A program made the position numbers and the translations under genes. From Methylobacterium goesingense (GTDB lineage Bacteria; Pseudomonadota; Alphaproteobacteria; Rhizobiales; Beijerinckiaceae), in assembly GCF_022179225.1 (NCBI RefSeq), contig NZ_BPQL01000020.1:1-58880 (forward strand): 58,880 nucleotides of DNA. Reading direction: 5' to 3'. Under the pieces are notes generated by a model. That model searched no databases and was not told where the DNA came from. It saw only the letters and a list, made by a program, of their open reading frames with translations. The stretch's first letter is position 1. Every line of letters begins with the position of its first letter. This document shows, one piece after another, positions 1 to 8,761 of this stretch.

Positions 1-1024
1 CGGCCGCCAAGTCGCGTTCGGTCACGTCGGCCAGGACCCAGACCCTGGAATGGTCGACGAGCTTGAAGAGGGTGTCGCCGGACTTGGCGCGCATGCCGTC
101 GGAGACGTTGCGCTCGACCACGACCCCGTCGCGAGGCGCCGACCACGTGATGGTGGAAGGCACCTTCCGGGATCGCTCGATCTCGTCGATGACCTCGGGC
201 GGGATGCCGAGGTTCTCCAGGCGCCGGCGGGCGCCCTCGTAGCCGATGCCGGTAAGGTACTGCGCGGCGGCCGCGTTCATCTCCGGCGAGAACAGGCGGA
301 GGAGTGGCTGGCCCTTATGCACGTGGTCGCCGGTGGTGACGGGCTCGACCTTCTCGATGAAGGCGTCGGTACGCATCGCGATGACCGAGATCCGGCGCTC
401 GTCCTCCTCGATGGCGCCGGGCGCGCGCACCGGCATCGACAGGACCCGTCGCTCGACGATTGCCGTCCGGACCCCGGTGCGTTGGAGCTTGCCGGGCGAG
501 ATCCTCACGGTGCCGTCGTCGGTGTCCTCGCCCCAGTAGACGGGAAGGTAGTCCATCCCCATCGAATCTTTCTTCGGAATCGGCGAGGTGTCCGGCAAAC
601 CCATCGGGTTGCGGTAGAAGCGCACCTTTCGGGCACCTGTCGCCGGCATCGTGGTCTGACCCATGGCCATGTCGCCGTGCCCGGGGTCGGGCATCGCCTT
701 GGGCTCGTCGGGTTCGTCGAAGCGCACGTCCTCGCTTGCGTGGACGGCGCGATAGTCTCGACCGTCCGCTGTGCGCTTGGGCTCGGCGGAGTAGTCCGGC
801 TTCCCGTCCGGGTCCCGGTAGTAGACCACGGGACCGGTCGCCTTGGTCGGGACCCGAGCGGGCACAGCGGACCTTGTCTCGGCACCCGGCAGCCAGTGGA
901 CGAACCCGGTCCGCGCCTGCTGGACGAGCGCCGGCACGGGGCTGCCCTCATGCCCCGCGCCATACCCCAAAACCCCCGCCGCGAGCGCGGCGAGGGTCCC
1001 GGCCAGCCATGCTCTCCGGCTCAC
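1..1024 (-). CDS. cusB: CusB-like RND efflux periplasmic adaptor (partial, 3' end beyond window)
   Basis: This is the periplasmic adaptor (membrane fusion) subunit of a heavy-metal RND efflux pump, which would join an inner-membrane CusA/CzcA pump to an outer-membrane channel. The frame was read by hand on the minus strand. It starts at a GTG (1024-1022) that overlaps the TGA of the upstream gene, and stays open to the window edge for about 341 codons. The N-terminus has a membrane anchor (WLAGTLAALAAGVLGYGAG). Two heavy-metal-binding segments follow, VYYRDPDGKPDYSAEP and RFYRNPMGLPD...GMDYLPVY, with a His/Met-rich stretch between them (HGDMAMGQTTMP). The HlyD/CusB core then begins (RVLSMPVRAPGAI, IEKVEPVTTGDHVHKGQPL). 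The Met/His motifs favour Cu/Ag over Zn/Co, but that is inference. The pump gene is expected to the left of the window. Confidence 0.86.
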   Translation of the reverse strand, partial: MSRRAWLAGTLAALAAGVLGYGAGHEGSPVPALVQQARTGFVHWLPGAETRSAVPARVPTKATGPVVYYRDPDGKPDYSAEPKRTADGRDYRAVHASEDVRFDEPDEPKAMPDPGHGDMAMGQTTMPATGARKVRFYRNPMGLPDTSPIPKKDSMGMDYLPVYWGEDTDDGTVRISPGKLQRTGVRTAIVERRVLSMPVRAPGAIEEDERRISVIAMRTDAFIEKVEPVTTGDHVHKGQPLLRLFSPEMNAAAAQYLTGIGYEGARRRLENLGIPPEVIDEIERSRKVPSTITWSAPRDGVVVERNVSDGMRAKSGDTLFKLVDHSRVWVLADVTERDLAA

Positions 1025-1416
1025 TTGGTGGCCTTGAACACCAGCTTGTTCTCGACGGTGCCGGTCTCGCCTTGGACCTTGGCCCCGAGCGAGAGGCGCC
1101 AGCTGCCAGCCATCGTCAGCTTCACCTTGAACCGGTAGAGACCCGGCTCCGGCGACGGCAGCTGCTCGATCTTGGAGGTCATCTCCTCCATGCTGTCAGG
1201 CGCCATGTCGATGCGCTTGGCGAAGATGACGGCGTTCGGCACAGGCTTGGACGTGCGCTTGTCAACGAGGCGGACGTCGAGGATGGCCTCGCCCTGCTTG
1301 GCCTCGTCCTTCACCAGTTGGAACTCGTAGTCCTTGGTGTCGGCCCGGGCCGCGGCGGTCAGGGCGAGGCCGAGCAGCGCAGCCGTGAGCGCGCGCGAAA
1401 ACGATGTGTTGGACAC
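1021..1416 (-). CDS. FixH/YtkA-like periplasmic protein
   Basis: A 131-residue exported protein with an N-terminal signal peptide that ends near ALTAAARA. The rest resembles a small beta-sandwich FixH/YtkA-like domain, ending in the typical GLYRFKVKLTMAGSWRLSLGAKV segment. Proteins of this kind often sit in copper-efflux operons and may handle metal or assist assembly in the periplasm. The exact role is not known. The stop codon overlaps the GTG start of the CusB-like gene, so the two are very probably translationally coupled. It lies 82 bp downstream of the Met/Cys-rich gene, in the same direction. Family assignment is from sequence pattern only. Confidence 0.72.
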   Translation of the reverse strand: MSNTSFSRALTAALLGLALTAAARADTKDYEFQLVKDEAKQGEAILDVRLVDKRTSKPVPNAVIFAKRIDMAPDSMEEMTSKIEQLPSPEPGLYRFKVKLTMAGSWRLSLGAKVQGETGTVENKLVFKATK

Positions 1417-1498
1417 GGTCGATGATCTCCTGAAAACGATGGGACCCGGGCCTTCAGGCGCGCGGGATCTGCCGGCGCAGGCGCCGGCGGCATCGGGT

Positions 1499-1912
1499 TC
1501 AGGCTCGGGGAGGCTCGGTGGGCGGCCCTTGCGACAGGCTGTCGAAGGAGGCGGTGACGCCCCAGGTCGGCCCCTCGACGCCGCCGACGCGGCCCGGAAG
1601 TCCGACGGCGACCGGCAGCCCGGTGGCGACCTTCGCCAGGCAAAGCGCCATCAGGGGGCAGCCCTTGGAGCAGTCGGGCATATCCGGCCGCTCCTTGGGA
1701 CAGCACGGCATCTCGTCCATGGCCATCCCGGCCATGTCGGCCATGGCTTCGTCGGGCATCGCCATGGCGTGCCCCTGAACGGCCGTCGGCGCGCGCATGC
1801 CTGCGGCGGCCGCGGATGCGGTCACCGGCGCAAGGGCGAGGCCGATCACCGCCAGGAGCGGGAGCAGCCTGCGAAGGGCGAGCCAAAAGGTCACGAACGG
1901 ACGATGCCACAT
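1499..1912 (-). CDS. Exported Met/Cys-rich small protein of the copper operon
   Basis: A 137-residue protein with a hydrophobic N-terminal segment (LRRLLPLLAVIGLALAPVTASA) that looks like a signal peptide or anchor. The centre is rich in Met and His (GHAMAMPDEAMADMAGMAMDEM) and is followed by closely spaced cysteines in CCPKERPDMPDCSKGCPLMALC. This composition suits binding of a soft metal such as Cu(I). It resembles the small DUF2946/CopL-type proteins that lie at the head of copper-resistance operons, but I cannot name a family with certainty. It is first in the minus-strand run leading to the FixH-like and CusB-like genes. Its start region overlaps the degenerate 3' part of the truncated MFS fragment by about 20 bp. 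Confidence 0.55.
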   Translation of the reverse strand: MWHRPFVTFWLALRRLLPLLAVIGLALAPVTASAAAAGMRAPTAVQGHAMAMPDEAMADMAGMAMDEMPCCPKERPDMPDCSKGCPLMALCLAKVATGLPVAVGLPGRVGGVEGPTWGVTASFDSLSQGPPTEPPRA

Positions 1913-2172
1913 CGCGTGTCGGCGCGGAAGGGATAGGCACTACCTGACGAAAGCCCCACCCGCGGAGATAGCAAACCCGCGACGAGGAAGCCGAGGGACA
2001 GGCCCCCGATGACCCATCTCAGAGGCCACCCCGTATACTCCGATATCAGGTTGGCGAGCACACACAGCAGGTAGAACGAGGCCCCCCCGGTCAGGATTTG
2101 GATCGAGCCAAGGGCCGAGATCACCACGAGACGGTGGCGATGCGGGATCACGGGTACGCTCTGCCGTCTCAT
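1891..2172 (-). pseudogene. Truncated MFS transporter copy (N-terminal remnant)
   Basis: Only the first 60-70 residues of an MFS permease survive. ISALGSIQILTGGASFYLL and TGWPLRWVIGGLSLGFLVAG match the start of the intact MFS gene at 3626-4831 almost residue for residue. Homology stops after SPRVG at about position 1957, and unrelated codons run to a stop at 1891. This is a diverged, truncated duplicate of the arsenic-cluster MFS gene rather than an independent gene. It sits between the copper operon and the Acr3-like gene, so it may mark a rearrangement boundary between two resistance modules. A functional 93-residue product is unlikely. Confidence 0.65.
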
Positions 2173-2182
2173 CGGGGGCGAC

Positions 2183-3163
2183 TTAGACGGCCGGGACCGG
2201 CGACGCCGCCGTTGGGCCGAGCCTGGGCACGAGGCGGACGTAAACGAGTTCGCTCAGGAGCTCGATCAGCGTCTGTGTGACGATGACGGCGGGCAGGAGC
2301 GGGACGGCGCCTGGAACGGCGAAGGCCAGCGGCAGGACCACCATAGAGTTTCGGGTGGCGGCGCTGAAGGCCAGCGTGCGGACGGTGGGGGCATCCAGGC
2401 GGAACGCGCGCCCGACCGCCCAACCCAGCAGCGGGGCAGCCACGGCGAAGGCGACGTAGACGGGGACCACCCGCAGGGCGTCGTCTAGGGCCGGCCCGAG
2501 TTGGGGCAGGACGGACGCGATCACCACGAACAGGACGAGGGCCGTCGACGGCACCGGCAGAAGTCCGAGCCCGGTGGCGATCCGGTGGCCGGCGCGGCTG
2601 TGTCCGGCCCAGATCTGCACGGCCGCAGCAAGTCCGAGGGGAACCGCGATGAGCCAGACGAAGGCGTGCACGAACGGACCGACCTGGACGAACCTGGCGG
2701 CGTCCTCGCCGAGGAAGACGTTGAGGTAGACCGGCAGCAGCAGCATCTGCGCGATCAGCAGCGCCGGGGTGGAGGCCAGCAGCACCTTGGCGTCCGCGCG
2801 GCCGAGGTGGGCGAAGGTGACGACGTAGTCGATGCACGGCGTGAGCAGGACCATGAGCACGCCCAGCCGCAGCATCGGATTGGCGGGCAGGAACTGGATC
2901 AGGCAGGCCACCAGGATCGGCAGCGCGACGAAGTTCGTGGCGAGGAGCGCCGCCAGGAAACGGACCCGCGTAAAGGCTTTCCCCAACTCGGGCAGGGGTA
3001 CCTGGAGGAAGGTGACGAACAGCATCAACGCCAGGGCCGGGTTGATCCCGACGTCCAGGGCCGTGGTTCCGGGGACCATCAGCGCAACGACGACGGCCAG
3101 GCCGATGGCGGCGAAGTAGATCGGGATCTGCCGGCCTTCGAGGATGTCGCGCAAGGTGGTCAT
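2183..3163 (-). CDS. Acr3/BASS-type arsenite permease
   Basis: A 326-residue integral membrane protein of the bile acid:sodium symporter superfamily, which includes Acr3 arsenite exporters. About ten hydrophobic segments can be counted. A Cys lies in the membrane motif VLLTPCIDYVVTF, the position where Acr3 proteins carry their essential cysteine. The start chosen is the ATG at 3163, which overlaps the stop of arsR1 (ATGA); the frame is open further upstream but that part has no membrane character. The close coupling to an ArsR repressor gene supports a role in extruding As(III). It could be another BASS-family transporter recruited to the operon. Directly downstream lies the truncated MFS remnant. 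Confidence 0.8.
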   Translation of the reverse strand: MTTLRDILEGRQIPIYFAAIGLAVVVALMVPGTTALDVGINPALALMLFVTFLQVPLPELGKAFTRVRFLAALLATNFVALPILVACLIQFLPANPMLRLGVLMVLLTPCIDYVVTFAHLGRADAKVLLASTPALLIAQMLLLPVYLNVFLGEDAARFVQVGPFVHAFVWLIAVPLGLAAAVQIWAGHSRAGHRIATGLGLLPVPSTALVLFVVIASVLPQLGPALDDALRVVPVYVAFAVAAPLLGWAVGRAFRLDAPTVRTLAFSAATRNSMVVLPLAFAVPGAVPLLPAVIVTQTLIELLSELVYVRLVPRLGPTAASPVPAV

Positions 3164-3546
3164 GCTTCCTCGCAGGCGATCTTGGGGGCTTGCTCGACCC
3201 GCTGGGGCCGGCCCGTGCATTTGGCGAACAGGTCGATGGCGCGGTCGCAGACCTCGCAGTGACCCTCGCAGCAATCGCGCATGAGGAAGGCGACGAGGTC
3301 GGACAGGGCCGGGAAGATCGCACTGTAGATGATCGAGCGACCTTCGCGGCGGCTCTCGACGAGGCCGGCGTTCTCCAGGTGGCTAAGGTGGAACGAGATG
3401 CGCGGCGCCGAGGCACCTGCGATGGCCTCGGTGATGGCACCAGCCGCCATGCCCTTCGCCCCGGCCGTGACCAGCAGGCGGATGATGCGCAGGCGGGTCT
3501 CCTGCGCGATGGCCGCGAAGCCGTCGAGCGCTTGTTTCTCTTGCAC
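3160..3546 (-). CDS. arsR: ArsR-family arsenic-responsive repressor (copy 1)
   Basis: A 128-residue winged-helix repressor. The HTH segment runs through IAGASAPRISFHLSHLENAGLV, and the wing is SRREGRSIIYS. The C-terminal sequence RDCCEGHCEVCDR carries four cysteines, which suits a C-terminal As(III) site of the type known from Acidithiobacillus and Corynebacterium ArsR proteins. The start is a GTG at 3546. No clear ribosome-binding site precedes it, and a palindrome ends 5 bp upstream, so the mRNA leader may be very short. The gene overlaps the permease gene by 4 bp, giving a two-gene regulatory unit. It resembles the second ArsR (6595-6942) but has more C-terminal cysteines. Confidence 0.9.
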   Translation of the reverse strand: MQEKQALDGFAAIAQETRLRIIRLLVTAGAKGMAAGAITEAIAGASAPRISFHLSHLENAGLVESRREGRSIIYSAIFPALSDLVAFLMRDCCEGHCEVCDRAIDLFAKCTGRPQRVEQAPKIACEEA

Positions 3547-3550
3547 GACA

Positions 3551-3576
3551 CTTAAACCGTTATGGAATCGTTTAAG
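3551..3576. promoter_or_regulatory. Probable ArsR operator upstream of arsR1
   Basis: A perfect 7-bp inverted repeat, CTTAAAC and GTTTAAG, is separated by 12 bp and lies 5-30 bp upstream of the arsR1 start. ArsR-family repressors bind dyads of this size that overlap their own promoters. The site lies between the MFS gene end and arsR1, so it would control the arsR1-permease pair. Confidence 0.6.
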
Positions 3577-3625
3577 CGTCAGTAGGCTCGCGACGGGTCG
3601 GAGGCAAGATCGGATCGGGACTGGA

Positions 3626-4831
3626 TCACGGCGACCGTCGAAGGCGGCCGCCGGCTCCCTGGCTTCGCGGCCGGACGCGCCAGAGCGATAGGGCGAGCGC
3701 GACGTTCGCCACGGCGAGCACGCTGAGCAGGGCGTAGGTCGCGTCCGCGCCCGCGTGGGTCAGGACCACGGCTCCGACGGAGGGTGCAAGCGCCTGCGCC
3801 ACCAGCCCCGGACGGGCGAGGCGACCGACGAGCGCGGCGTATCGTTCGGGACCGAACAGGGCCAGGGGCACCGTACCACGTGCAATCGAGTAGATCCCGT
3901 TCCCGGCCCCGTAGAGGACCAGCGCCAGCCCGACCAAGGGTAGGCCGGCCGTCAGCATCGCGATCCCCAGGATCACCAGGACCATGGCGGCGGTCAGGGT
4001 CCAGAGGGGGTGATGCCGTCCCTTGCCGGCCATCTCGATGATGCGGGCGCCGACCTGGGAGGGTCCGATCAGCGCCCCGTAGGCCACGGCCGAGGTGAGA
4101 GCCACGCCACGGGCCTGTAGCAGGGTGATGAGGTGCACCGAGACCATGGCCATCACCGTGCCGCCGAGGGTCAGCACCCCGGCCATGAGGAGGAAGGCGC
4201 GTCGCTCCCGCCCATCCAGCCGAGCGCTTGCGTTTGATCCCTTAAGCCGTCGAGCCGTAGGCGGCGGAGGGGACGGGATCACGACGAGCACGAGGGGGAG
4301 TGTGACCGTAAGGTGGAGCGCCGCATAGGCGAGGCAGGTGCCGCGCCAGCCGACCTGCTCGAGCAGGAAGGCGGAAAGCGGCCAGCACACCGTGCTGGCG
4401 AAGCCGCCCCACAGGGTCAGCGTCGTGATGGCGGACCTCGCCTCGGCACCGTAGAGCCGGCCGAGGGTGGCGAAGGCGGGATCGTACAGTCCGGTGCCCA
4501 TGCCGAGGCCGATGAGGAGCCAAGCCGCCAAGTAAGCCGTAACGTACGGGGCCAGGGCAAGGCCCGTGAGGCCCAGCGCCAGGGCGATGGCGGCGAAGGC
4601 CAGCATCGGCCGGCCGCCATGCTCCCCGATGAAGGCTCCCACCCGCGGCGAGACGAGGCCCGCGACGAGGAGGCCGAGGGATAGGCCCCCGATGACCCAG
4701 CCGAGGGGCCATCCCGTATCCCTCGACATCGGGGTGGCCAGAACCGACAGGAGGTAGAACGATGAGCCCCAGGTCAGGATTTGGATCACGCCCAGGGCCG
4801 AGGTCACGGGCCAGCGGTGCGGCGGGGTCAT
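3626..4831 (-). CDS. MFS transporter of the arsenic cluster
   Basis: A 401-residue major facilitator with about twelve hydrophobic segments. The signature-like loop after TM2 is SPRVGAFIGEHGGRPML, and the two halves are separated by a charged linker (ARRLKGSNASARLDGRERRA). It begins 7 bp after the arsB stop, so it is the distal gene of arsR2-arsC-arsB-MFS. MFS proteins in ars operons export As(III), organoarsenicals or other arsenic metabolites (ArsK and ArsJ are known examples). This one lacks the GAPDH partner that accompanies ArsJ, so ArsK-like or unknown specificity is more likely. A truncated copy of its N-terminus lies at 1891-2172. Confidence 0.8.
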   Translation of the reverse strand: MTPPHRWPVTSALGVIQILTWGSSFYLLSVLATPMSRDTGWPLGWVIGGLSLGLLVAGLVSPRVGAFIGEHGGRPMLAFAAIALALGLTGLALAPYVTAYLAAWLLIGLGMGTGLYDPAFATLGRLYGAEARSAITTLTLWGGFASTVCWPLSAFLLEQVGWRGTCLAYAALHLTVTLPLVLVVIPSPPPPTARRLKGSNASARLDGRERRAFLLMAGVLTLGGTVMAMVSVHLITLLQARGVALTSAVAYGALIGPSQVGARIIEMAGKGRHHPLWTLTAAMVLVILGIAMLTAGLPLVGLALVLYGAGNGIYSIARGTVPLALFGPERYAALVGRLARPGLVAQALAPSVGAVVLTHAGADATYALLSVLAVANVALALSLWRVRPRSQGAGGRLRRSP

Positions 4832-4838
4832 CGCCGTG

Positions 4839-6134
4839 CTACCGGGCCCCGATCATGGGTAGCCACAACGCCAGGGCCGCCAGGGTGACGAGTAGCACCG
4901 GCGGCGTGATGACGAGGCCGACCCGCATGTACTGGCCCCAGGTGATGCGCTGGCCCTTGGTGTCGAGCACATGCAGCCACAGCAGGGTCGCCAGACTCCC
5001 GATGGGCGTGAACTTCGGGCCGAGGTCGCAGCCGATGACGTTGGCGTAGACCATGAGCTCGCGCATCAGCGGCGACAGGTCCGGGGCCTGCTGGATCGAC
5101 AGCGCGCCAACCAGCACGCTCGGCATGTTGTTCATCACCGAGGACAGGATCGCGGCTGCGACCCCCGTGCCTATGGTGGCGACGAACGGCCCATGGCCCG
5201 AGAGCCAGACGAGGCCTTGCGCCAGGTAGTCGGTCAGGCCGGCATTCTTCAGCCCGTAGACGACGAGGTACATGCCGAGGCTGAACAGGACGATCTGCCA
5301 GGGGGCCCCCGCTAGCACCTTGCGGATCGGAATGACGCGGCTCCGGTTCGCCAGCGCCAGCAGGATCACGGCGCCGGCGCAGGTGACCACCGAGACGGGC
5401 ACGCCGAACGGCGCCGTCACGAAGTAGGCGACCAGCAGCAGCCCGAGGAGCGGGAAGGCTGCCTTGAACACCAGCGCGTCCATGATCGCGTGGCGCGGCG
5501 CTTCGAGCTCGGCCACGGGGTACGTGGCCGGAAGGTCGCGCCGGTAGAACAGCCACAGCACCACCAGGGTCGCCGCGAGCGAGACGAGGTTCACCGGCAC
5601 CATCACGGCCGCGTAGCGGCTGAAGGAGATGTCGAAGAAGTTCGCCGAGACGATGTTGACGAGGTTCGAGATCACCAGCGGCAAGCTGGTGGAGTCCGCA
5701 ACGAACCCGCAGGCGACGATGAAGGCCAGCGCCGCGGCCGGCTTGAAGTCGAGGCGCAGCAGGATGGCCAGCACGATGGGGGTGAGCAGCAGGGCCGCGC
5801 CGTCGTTGGCGAACACCGCGGCGATGGCGGCGCCGAGCAGGATCACCAACGGGAACAGCAGGCGCCCCCGTCCGCCGCCCCACCGGGCGATGTGGAGCGC
5901 CGCCCAGTGGAAGAAGCCGGCCTCGTCGAGCAGCAGCGAGATGATGATCAGCGCGACGAAGGTGAACGTGGCGTCCCAGACGATGTGCCAGACGACCGGG
6001 ATGTCGCCCGGGTGGATGACCCCGGTGGCGAGCGCGACCGCGGCTCCGATCAGGGCGCTCCATCCGATCCCGAACCCCTTCGGCTGCCAGATGACGAACA
6101 CGAGGGTGACGACGAAGATGGCGAGCGCGAGCAT
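4839..6134 (-). CDS. arsB: ArsB arsenite efflux pump
   Basis: A 431-residue inner-membrane arsenite/antimonite exporter of the ArsB/NhaD (ion transporter) superfamily. Typical family segments are [30 protein letters not shown] and [22 protein letters not shown]. Length matches the family (about 430 residues) and no frame damage is visible. It works alone using the proton-motive force, or with an ArsA ATPase; no arsA is present in the window. It lies 35 bp downstream of arsC and 7 bp upstream of the MFS gene. This locus therefore carries two different arsenite exporters, ArsB and the Acr3/BASS protein. Confidence 0.93.
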   Translation of the reverse strand: MLALAIFVVTLVFVIWQPKGFGIGWSALIGAAVALATGVIHPGDIPVVWHIVWDATFTFVALIIISLLLDEAGFFHWAALHIARWGGGRGRLLFPLVILLGAAIAAVFANDGAALLLTPIVLAILLRLDFKPAAALAFIVACGFVADSTSLPLVISNLVNIVSANFFDISFSRYAAVMVPVNLVSLAATLVVLWLFYRRDLPATYPVAELEAPRHAIMDALVFKAAFPLLGLLLVAYFVTAPFGVPVSVVTCAGAVILLALANRSRVIPIRKVLAGAPWQIVLFSLGMYLVVYGLKNAGLTDYLAQGLVWLSGHGPFVATIGTGVAAAILSSVMNNMPSVLVGALSIQQAPDLSPLMRELMVYANVIGCDLGPKFTPIGSLATLLWLHVLDTKGQRITWGQYMRVGLVITPPVLLVTLAALALWLPMIGAR

Positions 6135-6169
6135 CGGGACCGTTTCTTGTTCTTGATTATGTGGAGCGA

Positions 6170-6595
6170 TCAGGCGGTGGCGATGCGCCGGCCGTGCTCG
6201 TCGACGACGCGCTCGCCGTCCTCCTTGACGAACTCGCCCTGCTGGGCAGGCAGGAGGTCGAGGACCGCCTCGGACGGTCGGCAGAGGGCGACGCCCTGAG
6301 GGGTGACGACCAGGGGGCGGTTCAACAGGATCGGGTGAGCCTCGATGGCATCGAGAAGCCGGTCATCCGTAAGGCTCGGGTCCCCAAGGCCGAGATCGGC
6401 GTAGGGCGTGCCCTTCTCCCGCAGGAGGTCGCGCACGGTGAGGCCGGCACGCTCCGCGAGTTGACGGACCATCACCCGGCTCGGCGGCGTCTTCAGGTAC
6501 TCGATCACGTGCGGCTCGATGCCGGCGTTGCGGATGAGTGCCAGGGTGTTGCGGGACGTGCCGCAATCCGGGTTGTGGTAAATCACGACGTCCAT
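6170..6595 (-). CDS. arsC: ArsC glutaredoxin-dependent arsenate reductase
   Basis: A 141-residue cytoplasmic enzyme that reduces arsenate to arsenite for export. The N-terminus [18 protein letters not shown] carries the catalytic Cys11 in the anion-binding loop of the ArsC/Spx thioredoxin-like fold. Conserved arginines follow (LKTPPSR, and [13 protein letters not shown]). This places it in the glutathione/glutaredoxin-coupled family rather than the thioredoxin-coupled phosphatase-like family. The start was set at 6595, where the ATG shares one base with the arsR2 stop (TGATG). The open frame upstream of this point is antisense-like noise. The product feeds arsenite to ArsB, encoded just downstream. 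Confidence 0.92.
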   Translation of the reverse strand: MDVVIYHNPDCGTSRNTLALIRNAGIEPHVIEYLKTPPSRVMVRQLAERAGLTVRDLLREKGTPYADLGLGDPSLTDDRLLDAIEAHPILLNRPLVVTPQGVALCRPSEAVLDLLPAQQGEFVKEDGERVVDEHGRRIATA

Positions 6596-6942
6596 CAGGC
6601 GGTTTCCTCGCAGCAGGCGGATAGGGCGGCTACGGCCGGGGCGCAGACCTCGGGGCGGCCCTGGCAGCAATCGCGCATCAGGAACTGGATGAGCTCGGAC
6701 AGGTCCGGGTAGGCGGCGCTGTAGATGATCGACCGCCCCTCGCGCCGGGAGGTGACCAGGCCGGAATGGCTGAGTTCCTTCAGGTGGAACGACAGGTTGG
6801 TGCCGGACACGCCGACCGCCTCGGCCAGCATGCCGGCCGCCATCCCGTCAGGCCCCGCTGTGACGAGCTGGCGCACGATGCGCAGCCGATGCTCCTGGCC
6901 GAGGGCCGCGAAGGCAGCGACAGCTTGCCGTTCGTCCATCAT
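6595..6942 (-). CDS. arsR: ArsR-family arsenic-responsive repressor (copy 2)
   Basis: A 115-residue winged-helix repressor with HTH segment VGVSGTNLSFHLKELSHSGLV and wing SRREGRSIIYS. C-terminal cysteines occur in RDCCQGRPEVC and SACCEE, where As(III) could bind. It heads the minus-strand operon arsR2-arsC-arsB-MFS and is divergent from arsH across 47 bp. Two adjacent ATG codons (6942, 6939) are possible starts. It differs from arsR1 in its cysteine layout and its upstream dyad, so the two repressors may respond with different sensitivity. Confidence 0.9.
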   Translation of the reverse strand: MMDERQAVAAFAALGQEHRLRIVRQLVTAGPDGMAAGMLAEAVGVSGTNLSFHLKELSHSGLVTSRREGRSIIYSAAYPDLSELIQFLMRDCCQGRPEVCAPAVAALSACCEETA

Positions 6943-6946
6943 GATG

Positions 6947-6968
6947 TCAATATCTCAACCATCATTGA
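6947..6968. promoter_or_regulatory. Probable ArsR operator between arsR2 and arsH
   Basis: An inverted repeat TCAAT/ATTGA with a 12-bp spacer lies in the 47-bp gap between the divergent arsR2 and arsH starts. The 12-bp spacing is the same as in the dyad upstream of arsR1. One bound repressor here could control both directions. Confidence 0.45.
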
Positions 6969-6989
6969 AACGTAGAGGATAGACGTTCC

Positions 6990-7742
6990 TTGGACAAGCC
7001 TCGACAGCCCTTCGCCGACGGCCTGCCGAACCTGAGCGAGGGACACTTCATCTTTCCGGCGAGCGCCGACCTGCAGGTGGCGACGCCGTTCGCCCACGCC
7101 CCGCGCTTCCTGATCCTCTACGGGTCGCTCCGGGAGCGCTCGTTCAGCCGCTTCCTCGCCTACGAGGCGGCGCGCCTGCTTGAGGCGATGGGCGGCGAGG
7201 TCCGCATCTACGACGCGCACGGCCTCCCTCTGCCCGACGACGCCACCGCCGATCACCCAAAGGTCCAGGAACTCCGGAACCTCTCGATCTGGTCGGAAGG
7301 GCACGTCTGGGTCAGCCCGGAGCGACACGGGGCCATGTCCGGGGTGATGAAGAGCCAGATCGACTGGCTGCCCCTGTCCGAGGGGTCGGTGCGCCCGACC
7401 CAAGGGCGGACGCTGGCCGTGATGCAGGTCTCCGGCGGCTCGCAGTCCTTCAACGCCGTCAACGGCCTGCGCGTGCTCGGGCGCTGGATGCGGATGGTCA
7501 CCATCCCGAACCAGTCCTCGGTGCCGATGGCCTACAAGGAGTTCGACGAAACCGGCCGGATGAAACCCGGGCCGCTCTACGACCGGGTCGTCGATGTCTG
7601 CGAGGAGCTGATGAAGTTCACGCTCCTGACCCGCGAGCGATCCGACTACCTCGTGGACCGCTACTCGGAACGAAAGGAGCGGGAACCGGATCGGCTCAAG
7701 GCCGTCGCCGCCGACATCGGGTTCGTCAGGAGACCCTCGTAA
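6990..7742 (+). CDS. arsH: ArsH NADPH-dependent FMN oxidoreductase
   Basis: A 250-residue flavoprotein of the NADPH-dependent FMN reductase family. ArsH proteins oxidise trivalent organoarsenicals to less toxic pentavalent forms and also reduce other acceptors. Family segments visible are [15 protein letters not shown] (FMN phosphate loop), [20 protein letters not shown] and [14 protein letters not shown]. The start is a TTG at 6990, 8-12 bp after an AGAGGAT Shine-Dalgarno-like stretch; no in-frame ATG fits the conserved N-terminus. It is transcribed away from arsR2, sharing the control region. A hairpin at 7763-7781 follows its stop. Confidence 0.92.
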   Translation: MDKPRQPFADGLPNLSEGHFIFPASADLQVATPFAHAPRFLILYGSLRERSFSRFLAYEAARLLEAMGGEVRIYDAHGLPLPDDATADHPKVQELRNLSIWSEGHVWVSPERHGAMSGVMKSQIDWLPLSEGSVRPTQGRTLAVMQVSGGSQSFNAVNGLRVLGRWMRMVTIPNQSSVPMAYKEFDETGRMKPGPLYDRVVDVCEELMKFTLLTRERSDYLVDRYSERKEREPDRLKAVAADIGFVRRPS

Positions 7743-7762
7743 CCGTCCCGGGGACCGGCGGC

Positions 7763-7781
7763 GGATCGTGACGCACGATCC
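7763..7781 (+). terminator. Hairpin downstream of arsH
   Basis: An 8-bp perfect stem (GGATCGTG/CACGATCC) with a 3-nt loop lies about 20 bp after the arsH stop. There is no T-run, so intrinsic termination is uncertain. Confidence 0.35.
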
Positions 7782-7894
7782 CGGGCCAGACGGTCATAGT
7801 TTACGGGCCGTTGACTCCGGAAGCGGGCAACGGGACGCGCGTCCCGCTATGCGCTGCCTTAGGAGTCGTGAATCCCGACGCCCCTTGGATGGGG

Positions 7895-8756
<862 letters not shown>

Positions 8757-8761
8757 GACGA

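Noticed and set aside
50..1425. Overlapping plus-strand frames opposite the CusB-like and FixH-like genes
   Set aside because: The minus strand reads cleanly as two known families with coupled start and stop; the plus-strand frames have no motifs.
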